This document shows positions 47,901 to 60,375 of a stretch of 64,000 nt of DNA, in pieces (within the stretch, counting starts at the first letter, position 1; each line of letters begins with the position of its first letter). Origin of the DNA: Agrocybe praecox (Eukaryota > Basidiomycota > Agaricomycetes > Agaricales > Agrocybaceae); assembly GCA_964017145.1 (NCBI GenBank), contig OZ024845.1:248001-312000 (forward strand). The letters are read 5' to 3'. Made by a program: the position numbers and the translations under genes. The notes under the pieces are model-generated. The model saw nothing but the letters and a program-made list of their open reading frames with translations, did no database searches and was not told the DNA's origin.

Positions 47901-49008
47901 CAGTATTCTTATGGGAGATCAAAACGACGAACCAAGATGGCTCAAAACATCCCCTTCAGCGCCAAGTTCTTCAGGAATTTCGTAGCCGCCCTTGATCTTA
48001 TGGAACAGGGCCGTAGGAGAGTATTGCAGAATGTCGGTTAGCAAATTAAGACGGCCACGATGAGGCATAGCTAGAATGATATGTTGTACACCAGCTGGAA
48101 AACCTTGAGTTAGCCAACCCATTAGCATGTATATAGTTCACGTGCACCTTGAGATGCAGCAGAGAATAAGGAATCAAGCGCAGGAAGCATTGACTCTCCA
48201 CCTTCCAAGCCATACTAAAAAACATCGAGAAAAAACGCGTCAGATGTGCGGATACAACGCGTATATAGGCTGAAATACGCAGTACCCGTTTCAAATTAGG
48301 GAATTTCAATTGAAGAAAGTTGTCGAATACTTCGCTGTGAGCCAGAAGCTCATGTATACGCTTCTTCTTCTCGTTGTCAATCTGGACGAGGGGGTGGTCC
48401 TGTGGGGAGGGCAATGACTGTGATTCAAGAAGATGGGAGAACCACAATCGCTCCGTTTTGGAGGGCGAATGCATATACTGCGCAATATATTCAACTTTAT
48501 TTTTCCTTTTGGAAAAAAAACGTAATACGCACCTCATAAGCAATATTCCCAACATATATCGACCTTAAATGTTCTCGTATCTTCCTCAGGCTCCAAAATT
48601 CTTCGACATTGTCCGATTCTCCAACGCGTTTAGTCCATAAAATTCCATTCACGTTGTATTCCTTCTGTTCGTCCGTCAAACCGTATCTCTCTGGACTCAG
48701 AGCAGCAACTTCTTCGCGTTGAATGAGGTCCAAAGGGTCGATACGAGCAGCACGGTGGCCATGTGCGCGCATGGAGTCAACATATCGAAGTAAAGGTGCG
48801 TTCTGAGCTCGATTTGCGAGCTGCGCTTCCGTATCTAAAAAAAGAAATTGGTTTCTGTAAAAAAAGTAGGATGGGTAGCCATACAGTCAGGAAAAATGTA
48901 ATCGTGAGGTTTCCGAAATCCAAATGATTCGTCGTGGTAGCTACGCAGTCCTAGACTTTGTACGTAGCCCCTAAAAGTCTGTTTGCAAAGGCCTGTCGTT
49001 AACTTCAT
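44941..49008 (-). CDS. DHTKD1: Mitochondrial 2-oxo-acid dehydrogenase E1 (DHTKD1-like)
   Basis: Twenty-three exons (first 49008-48885, last 45399-44941) join in phase to 941 residues. The start [20 protein letters not shown] looks like a mitochondrial presequence. Motifs of thiamine-diphosphate E1 enzymes follow: [25 protein letters not shown], the ThDP site [11 protein letters not shown], then VVDNNIGYTTPA and YRRWGHNELD. The C-terminal half has [52 protein letters not shown] and [12 protein letters not shown]. Length and details (IPLN-type segment, short N-terminus) fit DHTKD1, the 2-oxoadipate dehydrogenase of lysine and tryptophan breakdown, better than the ~1010-residue KGD1. Exons at 47414-47419 (6 bases) and 47029-47031 (3 bases) are required to complete VVDNNIG and RRWGHNE. 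Confidence 0.93.
47029..47031 (-). other. 3-base microexon of the DHTKD1-like gene
   Basis: The sequence is CCTAG|GGG|GTAAGC on the minus strand. The exon supplies the last base of Trp 448 and two bases of Gly 449 in the invariant WGHNE. Flanking introns are 57 and 50 bases with normal borders. Skipping it would change RRWGHNE to RRCHNE. Confidence 0.8.
47414..47419 (-). other. 6-base microexon of the DHTKD1-like gene
   Basis: The sequence is CAG|TAATAA|GTATGC on the minus strand. It codes for the end of Asp 380, Asn 381 and the start of Asn 382. Including it gives HLVVDNNIGYTT, equal in length to the animal HLIVNNQLGYTT; skipping it removes two conserved residues. Confidence 0.8.
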
Positions 49009-50786
49009 GTTGTGACGATTGCCAGCCTGGCTCTAATAACGTCGTTGTCGACGTCAAGACGAGAAGGCGTGCATGCATGACCGGTTTTATGTATCCTCGG
49101 GCGGAGCTCATCATATCGGAAAGAGGACAGTGACCTAGTGTGTATTTTTAGCAGGTCACAACCTGTCTTGCCGATGCTGCCTCGGCATATTCCGCTCTTA
49201 TTAGTGGCCAGAAGTTGTTCATTCAATTTTTGTGTCCGAAAAATTGACTGATAATTTACAACCAAATTCTGATTTTATAACATGGAAATTTTTCGTAGGA
49301 AAGAGACGAGATTGTTGAAGGACTTTTTTGTATTGCAAAATTTCATTGGCAAAGAATGTCAGAAAGTGTCTATTTTTTAATTTGTTTATCTTCTTTTTGA
49401 AACAGAAACAATAAGCCTTCTTCGACTTCGCAAAGGCTGCCCTTCAAATAATTAAAAATTGGCTTGCCGAAATTCCCTTATGGCGTAACTCCGGTACTCC
49501 ATATGTTAACTCCATATAGAAATCCGGCCCGATGAATTTTTGACTTCATAAAAGACCTGATGTTTCGAGTGGGGAAATGTTGAATTTTTAGAGTCCGGAA
49601 AGACAATCGAAACTGGCGAAGCCCCAGATCCTGAGGCTTAACGGTAAGGACGGATAGGCGGTTTGTTTAGATAGTTGATGAGGGGGTAGTTTAGGTATAG
49701 CCTCCCCCGCGGGACTCTCAGTAAAAAGCAAAGTCGGATCAAGGTCAGCCGTAGTCATGCCGTAGTCACACAACAGTCTGACATGTGTCTTGGACCACGT
49801 TCATACGACTGCTAACGCGCACCCTTAGTGTATTAATTTACGCTTGAATTTAAAATAATAATAAAAGAAAGACAATTGAAAATCGTGTATTTTTCCTCTA
49901 TAATTTAGCAACCGCTTCCCAAGTTACAGAAATCCACTAATTTATTCAACCTTTGCAAGTCCATTTTTGTAAGTCCATTTTCGAATGAATACTATGTCAG
50001 TTACGAAAAGTTAGCATTTCCAATTTAATTATATATGAATTTTACGAGACCTGAGGTAACGAAGGAATCGTCTTTAGCTGCTGAACACCCAAAATCTGTT
50101 ACCCGGTCACATAGGCGGTTTGAACTAGCCTGCAAGCAAGAACGTCCGTTGGTATCGTAGACAGGGTCAACCTCCAAATATTGTTATTTATAAAACCATA
50201 TTATTCGACCGGCATACAAACTGATGGGTTGTGACCGTTCCTAGAATCTCTGAATCTCATTGAACTATGCTTGTAGTATAACTCCTGCGTGAAATCATGG
50301 GGCTGTGGGACCAAAAAACTCCAAAATTTATCATTGGTATGAAGATATATTCGTCTCACACCATCACTTGCAGGTGATCTCAGAATAAAATATCCCTTGG
50401 GCATGACTTGGTATAAATCTATAGGGCACTGATCTCATACCTCCTTCTACGCTTTGTGGCTCCGTATTTCGTACCTCAACTTACCCTGGTGATCTCACAT
50501 GTTCTTTTCTCGTTACTCAATATCTTGGCAAAATCTTGGGAGAGAGATGACTGTGGAACCTACGTAGTACGACGCGTATAAGAAGCACCGTCGGACACGG
50601 GTCTAAAAGTTACGGTAAGGCAATTTCCGTTGTTCTCACGATGGAATGTAGTACTGTTCCTTAAGGAAATAGCGCCCAAGTGTGATCATGCGCCAGATTT
50701 ATAGTATCTGGAGTATAAAGGTAGGTTCGTTCTGCCGCATAATCCCTCAAACACCCATTCACAGTTATTCTTCTGCTACCAACAAA
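49009..50786. other. Intergenic, 1.8 kb
   Basis: No supported gene. The region is AT-rich with several short open frames lacking motifs. It should contain the divergent promoters of the dehydrogenase and the small secreted protein. Confidence 0.5.
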
Positions 50787-51237
50787 ATGGCCAAATTCTT
50801 CAACTTCACCTCCCTCGTTCTTGTGCTGTTTACCAGCTCTGTAGCTATCGCTATGCCTCAGGGCGGCGGAGTTGGTTCTCGATGTACGTAGAAGTAGAAA
50901 ATGCTGGATTTTACATTATTTTTAAAAAAGACTTTGCTGACTTCAACTGTTGTTATTTCTCTAGGTTCTAGCAATAGCGTACGTTGATATTTTTGGTCAA
51001 ATCATATATAGCATATGACTGACAGTAATGCAACAGGACTGTGAACTTTTCGTGCATTATCATGGTATAATTATAAAAAATCTGACGCATTTTCTTTCTC
51101 TTAGGTGCTACTGGTCTGAAGTGCTGTAAATCGGTTCCTTTCCCAAAGTGTGTGGTTCCTTCTATAAAGCTGAAATTTCTTTATCTAAGTCGATTCCTCC
51201 AAGATGTGCCAACATTCCCGCAGGCGCACTCTGCTAA
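50787..51237 (+). CDS. Small secreted cysteine-rich protein
   Basis: Proposed exons 50787-50883, 50965-50978, 51037-51040, 51105-51147 and 51204-51237 encode 63 residues. A clear signal peptide (FFNFTSLVLVLFTSSVAIA) precedes a mature part of about 40 residues with six cysteines in the order C...DC...CC...C...C: RCSSNSDCATGLKCC, then PFPKCANIPAGALC and the stop. This spacing fits a small disulfide-knotted secreted protein of the type common among mushroom effectors and cell-wall proteins. The third exon is only 4 bases (GACT). An alternative that reads on to a donor at about 51063 inserts about ten residues and needs a 40-base intron; the microexon version gives the tidier cysteine pattern. 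It is too short for a hydrophobin and lacks that pattern. Confidence 0.75.
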
Positions 51238-51552
51238 GCGGATTCATGTTTGATATTGAGGAGTCCCAGGAGAGGAGCGTATCGTCCCAGTCAGAAAACC
51301 AGAATAAAGCAATGTAACAAATTTTCAACTAACAAAAAAAAGCCAAAGCTAAACAAAACCAACATGGCGTGAGTGTCAGACGGCTTGCAAGCATATAATA
51401 TATTACAAGGAACGTATAGGTATAGACAATCAACAGTAAATGAAGTTTATCATACTAAATTACTTCGAGGGGGGTAGGTCGTACATCATCAATAATCCAC
51501 TCTTAAGGAAGTCCGATGCTAAATAGTTAATATAAAATAAAGAATGAAGCCA
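51238..51552. other. Intergenic between convergent genes
   Basis: Spacer between the secreted protein and the 3' end of the proton ATPase. Nothing else is seen. Confidence 0.5.
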
Positions 51553-54500
51553 TTATGCAACCGTAGATGGACCTGCAGCTGGCACGCTCGCTTTGTTGAC
51601 AGTCGCTCGACTAGGATGTCTCTTAAGAACCTGCCCGGTACGCGCCGCTTGTATGCTGCTGAACCTTTTGAGCTCGTCCGGTTTCATCGCAACTTTCCCG
51701 CCAAACCCAACCTTACGCATCGTCCGATGGAGAAAGGTCGTTCGGTTAGAGTAAAGCGAGCCGTGTATGGATGTAGCGCGGGACGAAGTGCGTTCGAGGG
51801 GAGCGCCTTCTTCTCTGATTTTGCCCAGACGTCTTGCCTCTAGATGGCGTATAACCGTAGCTCGCATGGCGAATTTGATCCAATCAAGAGGAATGAACCA
51901 CACGATATTCTGATGAATAATGATAAGCAAGTAAGTTCGCGCAAGGTTAGAACAGGCTCTTACCCAAACCCAGATAATTCCAATCCAACCGCCAGAGATG
52001 GAATGAATTTGAGAGAATCCCCAGTCGCCATAAGCAGCAATAATAGAAGAGATAAGTTGAGCGACGCAGAAGGCAAGCATAAGGGCAACAGACGGTCGTT
52101 CCATAAAGAAGAAGCTATGGGAACGAGTAACGAAAATCAAAGCCTGTGAGATGATAGCCACTTGAAGATAGGCGATCATGTGCAACTGAGGATCGTTCTT
52201 GTCTACAGGCCCAGCACGATTGAGTTGTACTCCGAATTTACGTTGGAAGAAAGTCGTTTCCACAATAATGACGATTAACACGACACTGTTAAAGTGAATT
52301 TGAGTCGAATATCAAGTGATGTGAAGAAAAACCAACGTTGATGCCGTCAAATAGAGACCATACGCGATGGCGTAGGAGAATATTTCTGCCAAATCCCAGG
52401 CGTCCGGAGTGTTTGAAGGCAGTACGCGATCGAGTGAAAGTGTCATGATGGTGCCGTCGTTTAACAAAGCAATGATCAGAACCATGAAAGGTGGGAAGTC
52501 GAACTTGTAGGTAAACGCGAGCACGGCGAAGCAGACGACAATACGAATAGTAACAGCACAAGCATAGATCGCATAATTTCGCATACGTTGGAAAATAATA
52601 CGAGATTGACGAATGGCGTGAACGATTGTTGAAAGACCTGGTTCTGTCAGTACAATATCAGCTGCACCTCTTGCAGCATCGGTGGCTCCTTCAACAGCGA
52701 TTCCGACATTAGCGCGAGAAAGAGCAGGGGCATCATTCGCCCCATCTCCAGTCATAGCACAAAGATGTCCCAAAGCCTGAAGACGCTTAACGATCTCGTA
52801 CTTGTGCTCTGGAAAGACACCTGCGAAACCGTCTGCGTCTAGAATCATCTCGTCAAGATTTGCGTGTTTCGAGCCAGGAGCAGGACCTTCTTTGAGGACC
52901 TTTGCTGGATACATATGGTCGCCCAGACCGAGACGTCGACCAGTCTCCTTCGCAATAGCAAGCTGGTCGCCGGTTACCATTTTGACTTTGACTCCAAGGG
53001 CAAGGGCATCGTCAATAGTCTGCTTGGTGTCGTCGCGCGGAGGATCAAATATAGCCAGAAGTCCAATAAGCTCAAACCCTTCACCTTCGGCAGCTGGATC
53101 TTCACCAGGAACTTCCTCAAAGGCGACAGCAAGGGCACGTAGACCACGCATAGCATATTCTTCGACGTCCTTTTCGAGCCGAGACTCAATCTCCTCCGTT
53201 TTGTTACGTGTGCAAAGCTCAATGATGATACCGGTCATGCCCTTTGTAACGCGCTTCAGCTTTCCGCTGGATTGCTCGAGATAGGTGATTTCCGTTCGCT
53301 TATCGACAGGGTTGAATGGTTTGAAATCAAGCAGTTTGATCCCCTCTCGAGCACGCTTCGTATCACCCAGCGCTTGAACAACAGACAGATCGATAGCATC
53401 CTGATTCTCGGTACGAGATGCATAGGCCGCGAGAAGAATGACTTCGTCGGCACTGAAGTGACTGTAAGTTTTGATGGTATTTCGGTCGATAGTGAGCTTG
53501 TTGGTCGTCAGAGTTCCTGTCTTGTCCGAGCACAGAATAGTGACACCAGCCAGTTCCTCGATAGCAGTGATACGTGTAACGATAGCCTTGAATTTCGCAA
53601 GCTGAGTAGCACCCACTGCAAGCGTAACGGAAAGAACAGTAGGCATAGCAATAGGAATTCCACCAATCAAGAGAACGAGGATGTTGTTCAATCCACGCCG
53701 GTATTGAAACCTGAATCCAGCATAGAGGACAAAAATTTCCGCTAAAACAAAAATACCAATGGTGACAAGACAGAACGTCCCAATCTGCGCCAGAATCTTC
53801 TGCAAATGACCTGTGGTATCATCGTCTTGTCCTACAAGAGCAGCAGCGCGTCCGAAAAATGTGTTGGAACCAGTTGAAATTACCACGGCCTCGGCTTCTC
53901 CCTGTTTGCACGTGGAGCCGCTGTCAAAAACTTAGCTAGCTTTTATGGCTCCAAAAAAAGTATCAAAACTCACGAAAAACACTGATCGCCAGTTTTCTTA
54001 TTCTGTGGAAGCGATTCTCCAGTCAAAGCGGCCTGGTCGATAGATACATTGATGGCCTCTGTCAAGCGACAATCTGCTGGGACGATATCGCCTATTTTGA
54101 AAGAAATCATATCACCTGGAACAAGGATGGATGATTCGATTTCGGACCACGATCCGTCTCGCCTTGCCTTGGCCTTGGGCGCCAATGCGTCCATGAGAGC
54201 TTTGACAGCGTTTCCAGCGTTTCTTTCTTCATAAAATCCAATGGCAGAGTTGACGAAGAGCAAGAAAATGATACCACAGAAATCTTCCCAATCTGGAGGC
54301 GAACCCTGTCCATTGGAAAGGACAATAGCTACGAGAGCTGCCATTTCCATGACCCACGAAAGAGGATTCCACATGAAACTGAGAAACTTTCCAAGAGAGA
54401 AAGGTAAATATTAGCTGGATACCCTTGACGTTTACGGACAGCTTACCTGCAAGAAAGGATTCTGTTCCTTTTCCTCCAACTTGTTGGGACCGAAGATCTC

Positions 54501-54950
54501 CAGGCGACGTTTAGCTTCCTCTGAATCTAGACCTTGATCATTGCACTGGAGTAACTCAAAAACATCCTCAATGACAATCGTCTCCAAGTCGACCTTGTCT
54601 TTATCATAAAGATCTTCCGCTTTCAGTTGAATCTGTCAGCCCATGCCAATTAATTAGCCAAGAATGTATGTTGAACGCCCGATTCAAATCTCACCTGCGA
54701 CATATCCACATTGGCATCTGCATAACTTGAGTTATAATCCACGTCTCAGAACTAATGAGATTGACTTACGTTGGGGCTTTTCCTCCTCTGCCAGGCCTTG
54801 GAAATTGTGTTTCTTCTTTTCGGCCCCTTCTTCTCCGTAGCCCTCTGCCTGAGCTTCTCTAGTAACTTTTCCTGTAGGCTTATTAGATACCTCTGTCGTG
54901 GAGGAAGGTTCTCCTTGTGGATTCTTCTCGGTGATCTTGTTCGTACTCAT
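51553..54950 (-). CDS. PMA1: Plasma-membrane H+-ATPase (P3A type)
   Basis: Exons 54950-54770, 54744-54695, 54632-54447, 54386-53974, 53920-52337 and 52285-51553 give about 1048 residues. A hydrophilic N-tail leads to the cation-ATPase N-terminal domain ([20 protein letters not shown]) and TM1 ([20 protein letters not shown]). The actuator motif TGESLP, the TM4 segment [15 protein letters not shown], the phosphorylation motif CSDKTGTLT (Asp 409) and MVTGDQ are all present, as is [12 protein letters not shown]. The C-terminus is a basic, Ser/Thr-rich tail ([14 protein letters not shown]), likely the autoinhibitory, kinase-regulated domain. The pump sets the proton gradient for nutrient uptake. 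The first intron, only 25 bases between E1 and E2, is doubtful; the rest is firm. Confidence 0.93.
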
Positions 54951-56786
54951 AGGTCGTACGGGAATGGGGTTTTAATACCCAAGATAGGAGAGATGGTATA
55001 AAATACTAATGCGTTGTCAGTTCGGGAGGAAAGTTCTAAGTAAAATGGCAAGGAGAGACAAGGAGGATGGAGGCTAACACATATCTAAATGTCTTCCATT
55101 TTATTTATGATTCTGCTAATCAGCGATCAGGACTGGAGAGGTGGGGACATTCTAAAAATAAACTAAGCCATTCCAAGGCGTCTGGTAAGTTGTGTGCAGT
55201 CAGACGACGAGAAGATTTTGTCACCTGAAATGCGGATGGAGACATGAAGTAAAAAGGCCCAATCCTTCCTTCTCCCGAGGAATTTTCAGGCGACGAGGAT
55301 TTCGGGTTCCTCGCAGAAGTAGCAGGTCCATGGAGTATTTGAACTTAAAATGGAGCCCATGGAGGCCAGTCCTTTTTGCTAAGCTGTGAGAGCCAACCCT
55401 ATTTGAAGCGCTGAGCAACAAAGAAGCGCACACAAATAATAGCGTATTTATTCTTGAGGTGATCTCACATTGCTCTATGTGACAGTCGCTCCCCATACCT
55501 CACAGCGATGGTAAGTACTGCAGGTATCTCGCACTGTAAACAAAGAGTGAAAATATTCTAAAATAATGACATGCATCCAAATTAGCTGCTGATGTATCTA
55601 AGTTGTAAATCATTTAGCTTTAGGGTTAATCCAGGAGTTACAGCGTTTTTCTGATTTCTTCAATAGCGTCTCACGGCACGAACACTGTAAATTTGAATCA
55701 AACGCACATTTTATTGAAGGTACTCTAAATAAGGTACTGCTCTAAAAAATATTTCTTATCTATATTACCAGGTCGCACGTCAGTCCGTTCCTCATGCTCA
55801 TTAACTTGAGGGATATGGGCCATGCGTAGCCGGCGGATACGAGACCCCTTTTTTCAAGCGGAGTTGAAATATGATGTCGGGATTCGAAGTTTATCGAAAG
55901 GAAGTAGGGATGAAAAGATATACAAAGTACCGCTGATTTTTGGAAGGAAAGTAGTCATATGGGATGTAAATCGGCTTGTTTTAAAATGGATAGCGGTCAG
56001 AAAGGTTGTATAAGGAGAGAAGGAGGTGACATAGAAAGAGAAATATCAAGGAATTGAAAACGCATTCCAATTTCCCACTTGGTATTTTGACGTTTATCGC
56101 GCATCAAACGGACTTTGTTAAATCACCCTTTCTACTGGGAACGCCTGTAACCGAAATATACACGTGACCGGGTAATGAAGCAAAATTGATATCAGCTTAA
56201 GACGATTCCTTCGTTTCTCTCAGGTCTCGTAATAAGGGGCAAGTGACAGTCGCGCGACGCGCGTTCAATGGAAGCGCACGTGGTATGTAATGTACTCATG
56301 TGATCATCGTGCCGCAATTTAGCTTCAAACCCCGAATCTCCGATGCTCAAAACCACACGGCGCGGTACGAATTATCGAGACTCGAGAGCAATGGTTTACT
56401 TTCGAAGACCTCAGCTTCCCTTTGATGACTCCGACAGATATAATGAACATGCAGCATTTCTATAAAAACACGACAATACGTTTCATTGGAATTTGGGAGC
56501 AGGCATCATCGCATAATCGTTATGTATTGTGGATCTATACAATAAAAAGTGGCCAGACAATGAAATTGTGATGCAGCGCAAAACGAAAGAGGGAAAGGAA
56601 AAAAAATATCGAATACAAATTGCCGCCTATAGTATTATATATCTATACAAATGACAGGATAGAAAACAAAAACAAGAAAGTCATTTAAATTTAATGAATC
56701 ATACGACGCTCTCACCCTTCTTTCTACTCAATTTATCCACCCATTGAAAAAGGAGTCCTGAGACTAAAGTTGAAAACACGGCCCCT
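54951..56786. other. Intergenic, 1.8 kb, upstream of the proton ATPase
   Basis: No supported gene. Long pyrimidine- and purine-rich stretches and a CACGTG-type element near 56277 are seen. It contains the PMA1 promoter and the TPS2 3' UTR. Confidence 0.5.
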
Positions 56787-59700
56787 CTAAAGGTGCGAGG
56801 CGTCCTTTGTTGAGATGGGGTTTGAGGAGGAGGAAGTGGTCTCCTTTTCGAAGTCAACAGGCGAGGCCTCTCGTTTCGGCGATGGGACGTACGGCACATC
56901 CTTCACCAATGCCAACATATGATCCACCACCTCCTGCGGTGTCGTTACATGCCACACCGCCAATGTGCGTTTGCTGCTGTGTCCAACTGCGGTGGTAAAG
57001 ACCGCCTTGGACTCGATAGCCAAATTGACGGGTTGTGCTTTGGCGTCATCGACGAGGGTGACAGATACCGGCGCCTCCATCTTTACTTTGGTGGTACCAG
57101 GTGGGAAAAGTAAGAGAGAGCGGAACATGTCTTCGTCGGTCTGTATAGCACAAAACGTATCAGAATGTTGAGTTCAAAAAAGGAAGGAGGAAGCAAATAG
57201 CAGGCAGACGGGGGAGTACGGGAAATAGAAGGGGCGGAAGGAACTAAAAAAACATGCCTTGTCGTCACCTGCGCAGAAGATGAATTCAGCGTCAGGGTTC
57301 TTGTACAATATTCTTTTTACAATTTCTCCCTGTAATAGGTAATGTAAGAAGCTGTATTGAAGTTCAAACACAAAACACCAAAGAATACCGACCTTGTTGA
57401 CGGCGATGGGTCTGACTTCGAGATTTTTCTTGCCAACCAGAACTAGAGGGAGGGAGGTTTTCTCAGTACCGTCATTTTCCGAGAAGACACCATCGCAAAT
57501 ACACACCTTCGATTGGCCTCTTGTGGGCCAAATTATTTTCCAACAAATCTTGACATTGTCGGCACTGGAATTGACTAGAAATGAAAGCATAAGGAATGGA
57601 AATAAATAAATAATTGCAACAAAGAGAGACATACCCCCACTCAGGATCAGCTCCTCGATAATGCCACGTAATCGAGCTTTTCTTGACCTCGATCGAACTT
57701 CCAGTGGTTCTCTATAGTTGCGATCGAGTAAAATGTCAATCAGTTTCTGTCCGTCATACCCAGCAAAGGGAGACATACCTCGGTATAGTATCTGAAAATC
57801 TCCTCAACTTCCGCCATCCAGCTCATGTCTAGATTTTTCGTGAAGTTCGTCCACTCTGACGATCCGCGCTCTCTCACGAATCCACCATGCTCCGCAGAGA
57901 AACCGACATTCTTTAGGTGTCCCAAATGCTGTTCCAGGAAAGCGCCATCGCGGCCAGAAATTATGTAGACCAAATTATGGGGGTCAGAGGAAAGCTTCTC
58001 AAGAGCTTCCAGCGTCGCCTCTGATGGAGTGGCCATAGAGGGAATCTTGACGATAGGAGCCAAAGTGCCGTCATAGTCGAACAAAAACAGCCTCTTCTTG
58101 GCTTTCGCGTATAGTCCTTCAAGGAGGTCTTTGGGTATATAAGGTGTTTGTCGAGCTTGGCCTTGCAGGTCAAGTTGCCCCAGGAGCATCTTGACTAAGA
58201 GAGCGGCCCAGGTATGTGAGGTGTGAGTGGTAACGACCTTGTAAAGGTTTTCATGACGGCGAGCCTTCTCTGTCGGGCTCATGGTGAGGCCTTGGTTAAT
58301 AGCAGCTGCTACATCCTAAAGGAAAAGTCAAAAGACTTCGAATAAACAAGAGTTTATTTTTGCTTACTCCGAGATTCCATGGGTTCACCAACAACGCTTC
58401 CTCCATGTTCTTGCTAATGCCCATAAACTCGCTGAGGACGCTTGGGCTCTTGTTGGTGCTGTTCTGAGCGATGACAAATTCCATGCTCGTGGTGTTCATT
58501 CCGTCTCGCAATGGCGTGATGACAGCCAAATCAGCCACACTCAAGAGCGCGTAAAATTCGTCTTTCTTGAGCGTTTGGTGGCTGTGATAACAGATAAAAA
58601 TTAGTTATTGAGAGACTTCGAAAATTATTAACTTACTAGTGATGCACAGGAATGAAATCCAAGCTCCCGTATTCCCCATTGATGTGAGCAACGAGTTCGC
58701 TGACCATTCGCTCCAATTTAGGAGAATCGGTCAACGCAGGGCTTGTAACTTGAATCATGACGACATTGCCAACCCACTCAGGGTAATCTTGCAATAACTT
58801 CTCGAAAGCTCGAAGCTATAGAGAAAAGCGGATCAAAATTTCATTGTTGGAGATGAAACGTTGTTAGGATAAGTACCTTTTGGATGACGCCTTTGACTAC
58901 GTCAAGCTTATCACGACCGACGATGATCTTCTTGCCTTCATAAAGATTTCGAAGAGCTTCAAGCTTCGGTTTGATTCCCGGACGCGTACTTGCATGCAAT
59001 AGATAAGGTCCGCGACGAAAAACGATACAAGCAAGGGACTCACATGTCTCTTGCGACTCTTTCGGCATCAATTCCGACGGGGCAATGCATAACAGCAGTT
59101 ACATGACCCTCAACGTCTATTCCACGAGAATTGGTCTCGTAGCCACATACACGGATGCATGTTGAAATGAAATGACGTGAATAAGAGTAAGTCTATTGTA
59201 AAGATAATTAACATGGGTGTAGTATCAAAAAAAAAAGGGAATACATTTACCTGGAAGCACACCAGGTTTGCACCCAGCATTCCATCGAGAATTTCCTTTC
59301 GCCCTATTTATTTGAAAAAGATCAGTAAAACGGCTTAGGCTAAGTCGGCGCGAACGTCACGTGCAACGGGTAATGATTGGAGAGAAACGAAGAGACGTCA
59401 TGGTTTACCCCGCCGTCGAGCGTGATTCCGTTCCCGACGTCATGGCTGGCCCGACGGCCGACGAAAAGAAATGGGTAACTCACGAGGAAGGCACCTGAAC
59501 ACTTCAGAACTTGGGAAAGGGGTATGAACAAAAAGTCCCAACACGGCGTCAGGAATGGATTCCCGCACGAGTTTGGGAACGAGCAAAAGATGGTAGTCGT
59601 GTACCCAGATAAGATCCCCTGGTCTGTAGACGTCGGCAATTCTCCTCGCGAATGCAGCATTTGCAGATTCATAATAGGGATAGTGGCTGTCTGCTGAGGC

Positions 59701-60375
59701 GTACTCAGTTGCAACATCTTGCCACAAAAGATAGTGGAACAAAGGCCAGAGAGCTTATGACAATGTCAGTGTTGGTTCCAAGATAAGAACAATAAATGCA
59801 CTTTGCTTGCAGTAACCATCATAGTGTCCGTGTGCCACCTTGTCGTCTAACCAGACAGGGATATACCTAACCCTCGCGTCGTCTGGGTCGCACTCGGTCT
59901 TGAGTGCTTCGTCAAATTCTTCACGTTGTGCTTGAGTGACGCTATTCGCTGGAATCAAGTCACCAGACGAAGACTCAATGTCTCCTGTCCAACCAACGAT
60001 GAGCTGCTCATGGCTGTGAGACAGCGAGCGAATGCCAGAGATCATTGCTGCGTGTCCATGACGCGGTGCTAAAGACCACCCCGCATCGCCTGGTTGCTCC
60101 TGAGGATGTACTGACGACGATGACGTCGACTCGGTGTCTTGTAACGACACGTCGCTGACTTTCGGTGGTGGCGTTCCCGGTGGACTAAGCACTCCAAGAG
60201 CTGGCTTTGCCAATGTCGCCGCCACAGGAAGATAATGGCAGACGTGGATAATTCGTCCACTGAGGGGGATGCCGTTCTTGCGGTGTAGGTCCTCGAGAGT
60301 GGCAATCTTCTCGCGTACTTTGTCGATGGAGATATCGTCACCCTCGCGGGTGTATGGTTCTGAGAAAGAGTCCAT
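56787..60375 (-). CDS. TPS2: Trehalose-6-phosphate phosphatase with N-terminal synthase-like domain (TPS2 type)
   Basis: Thirteen exons (5' ends 60375, 59753, 59303, 59192, 58988, 58815, 58581, 58315, 57711, 57574, 57442, 57329 and 57140) give 903 residues. After about 200 residues, including a low-complexity insert, comes a GT20 synthase-like domain with LWPLFHYLL, WVHDYHLLLVP, LFVHTPFPSSEVFRCLP and NPWNLG. A HAD phosphatase domain follows with motif I LFDYDGTLAP (Asp 597 and 599), IISGRDG, and motif III GDDKTDEDMF (784-788). This layout is that of fungal TPS2, which dephosphorylates trehalose-6-phosphate within the synthase complex and supports heat and osmotic tolerance. The intron after GDDK begins with GC instead of GT. 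Start is the first ATG in the open frame (MDSFSEPYTREGDD). Confidence 0.93.

Noticed and set aside
44941..49008. KGD1 (2-oxoglutarate dehydrogenase E1 of the TCA cycle) as the identity of this gene
   Set aside because: Length (941) and details of the N-terminus and of the [14 protein letters not shown] / PLN region fit DHTKD1 better, though the two are close relatives.
50787..51237. Hydrophobin
   Set aside because: It has six cysteines rather than eight, lacks the C-CC-C-C-CC-C pattern and is too short.
53272..53745. 157-codon plus-strand frame within the proton ATPase
   Set aside because: It is antisense to the catalytic core of PMA1, which is unambiguous.
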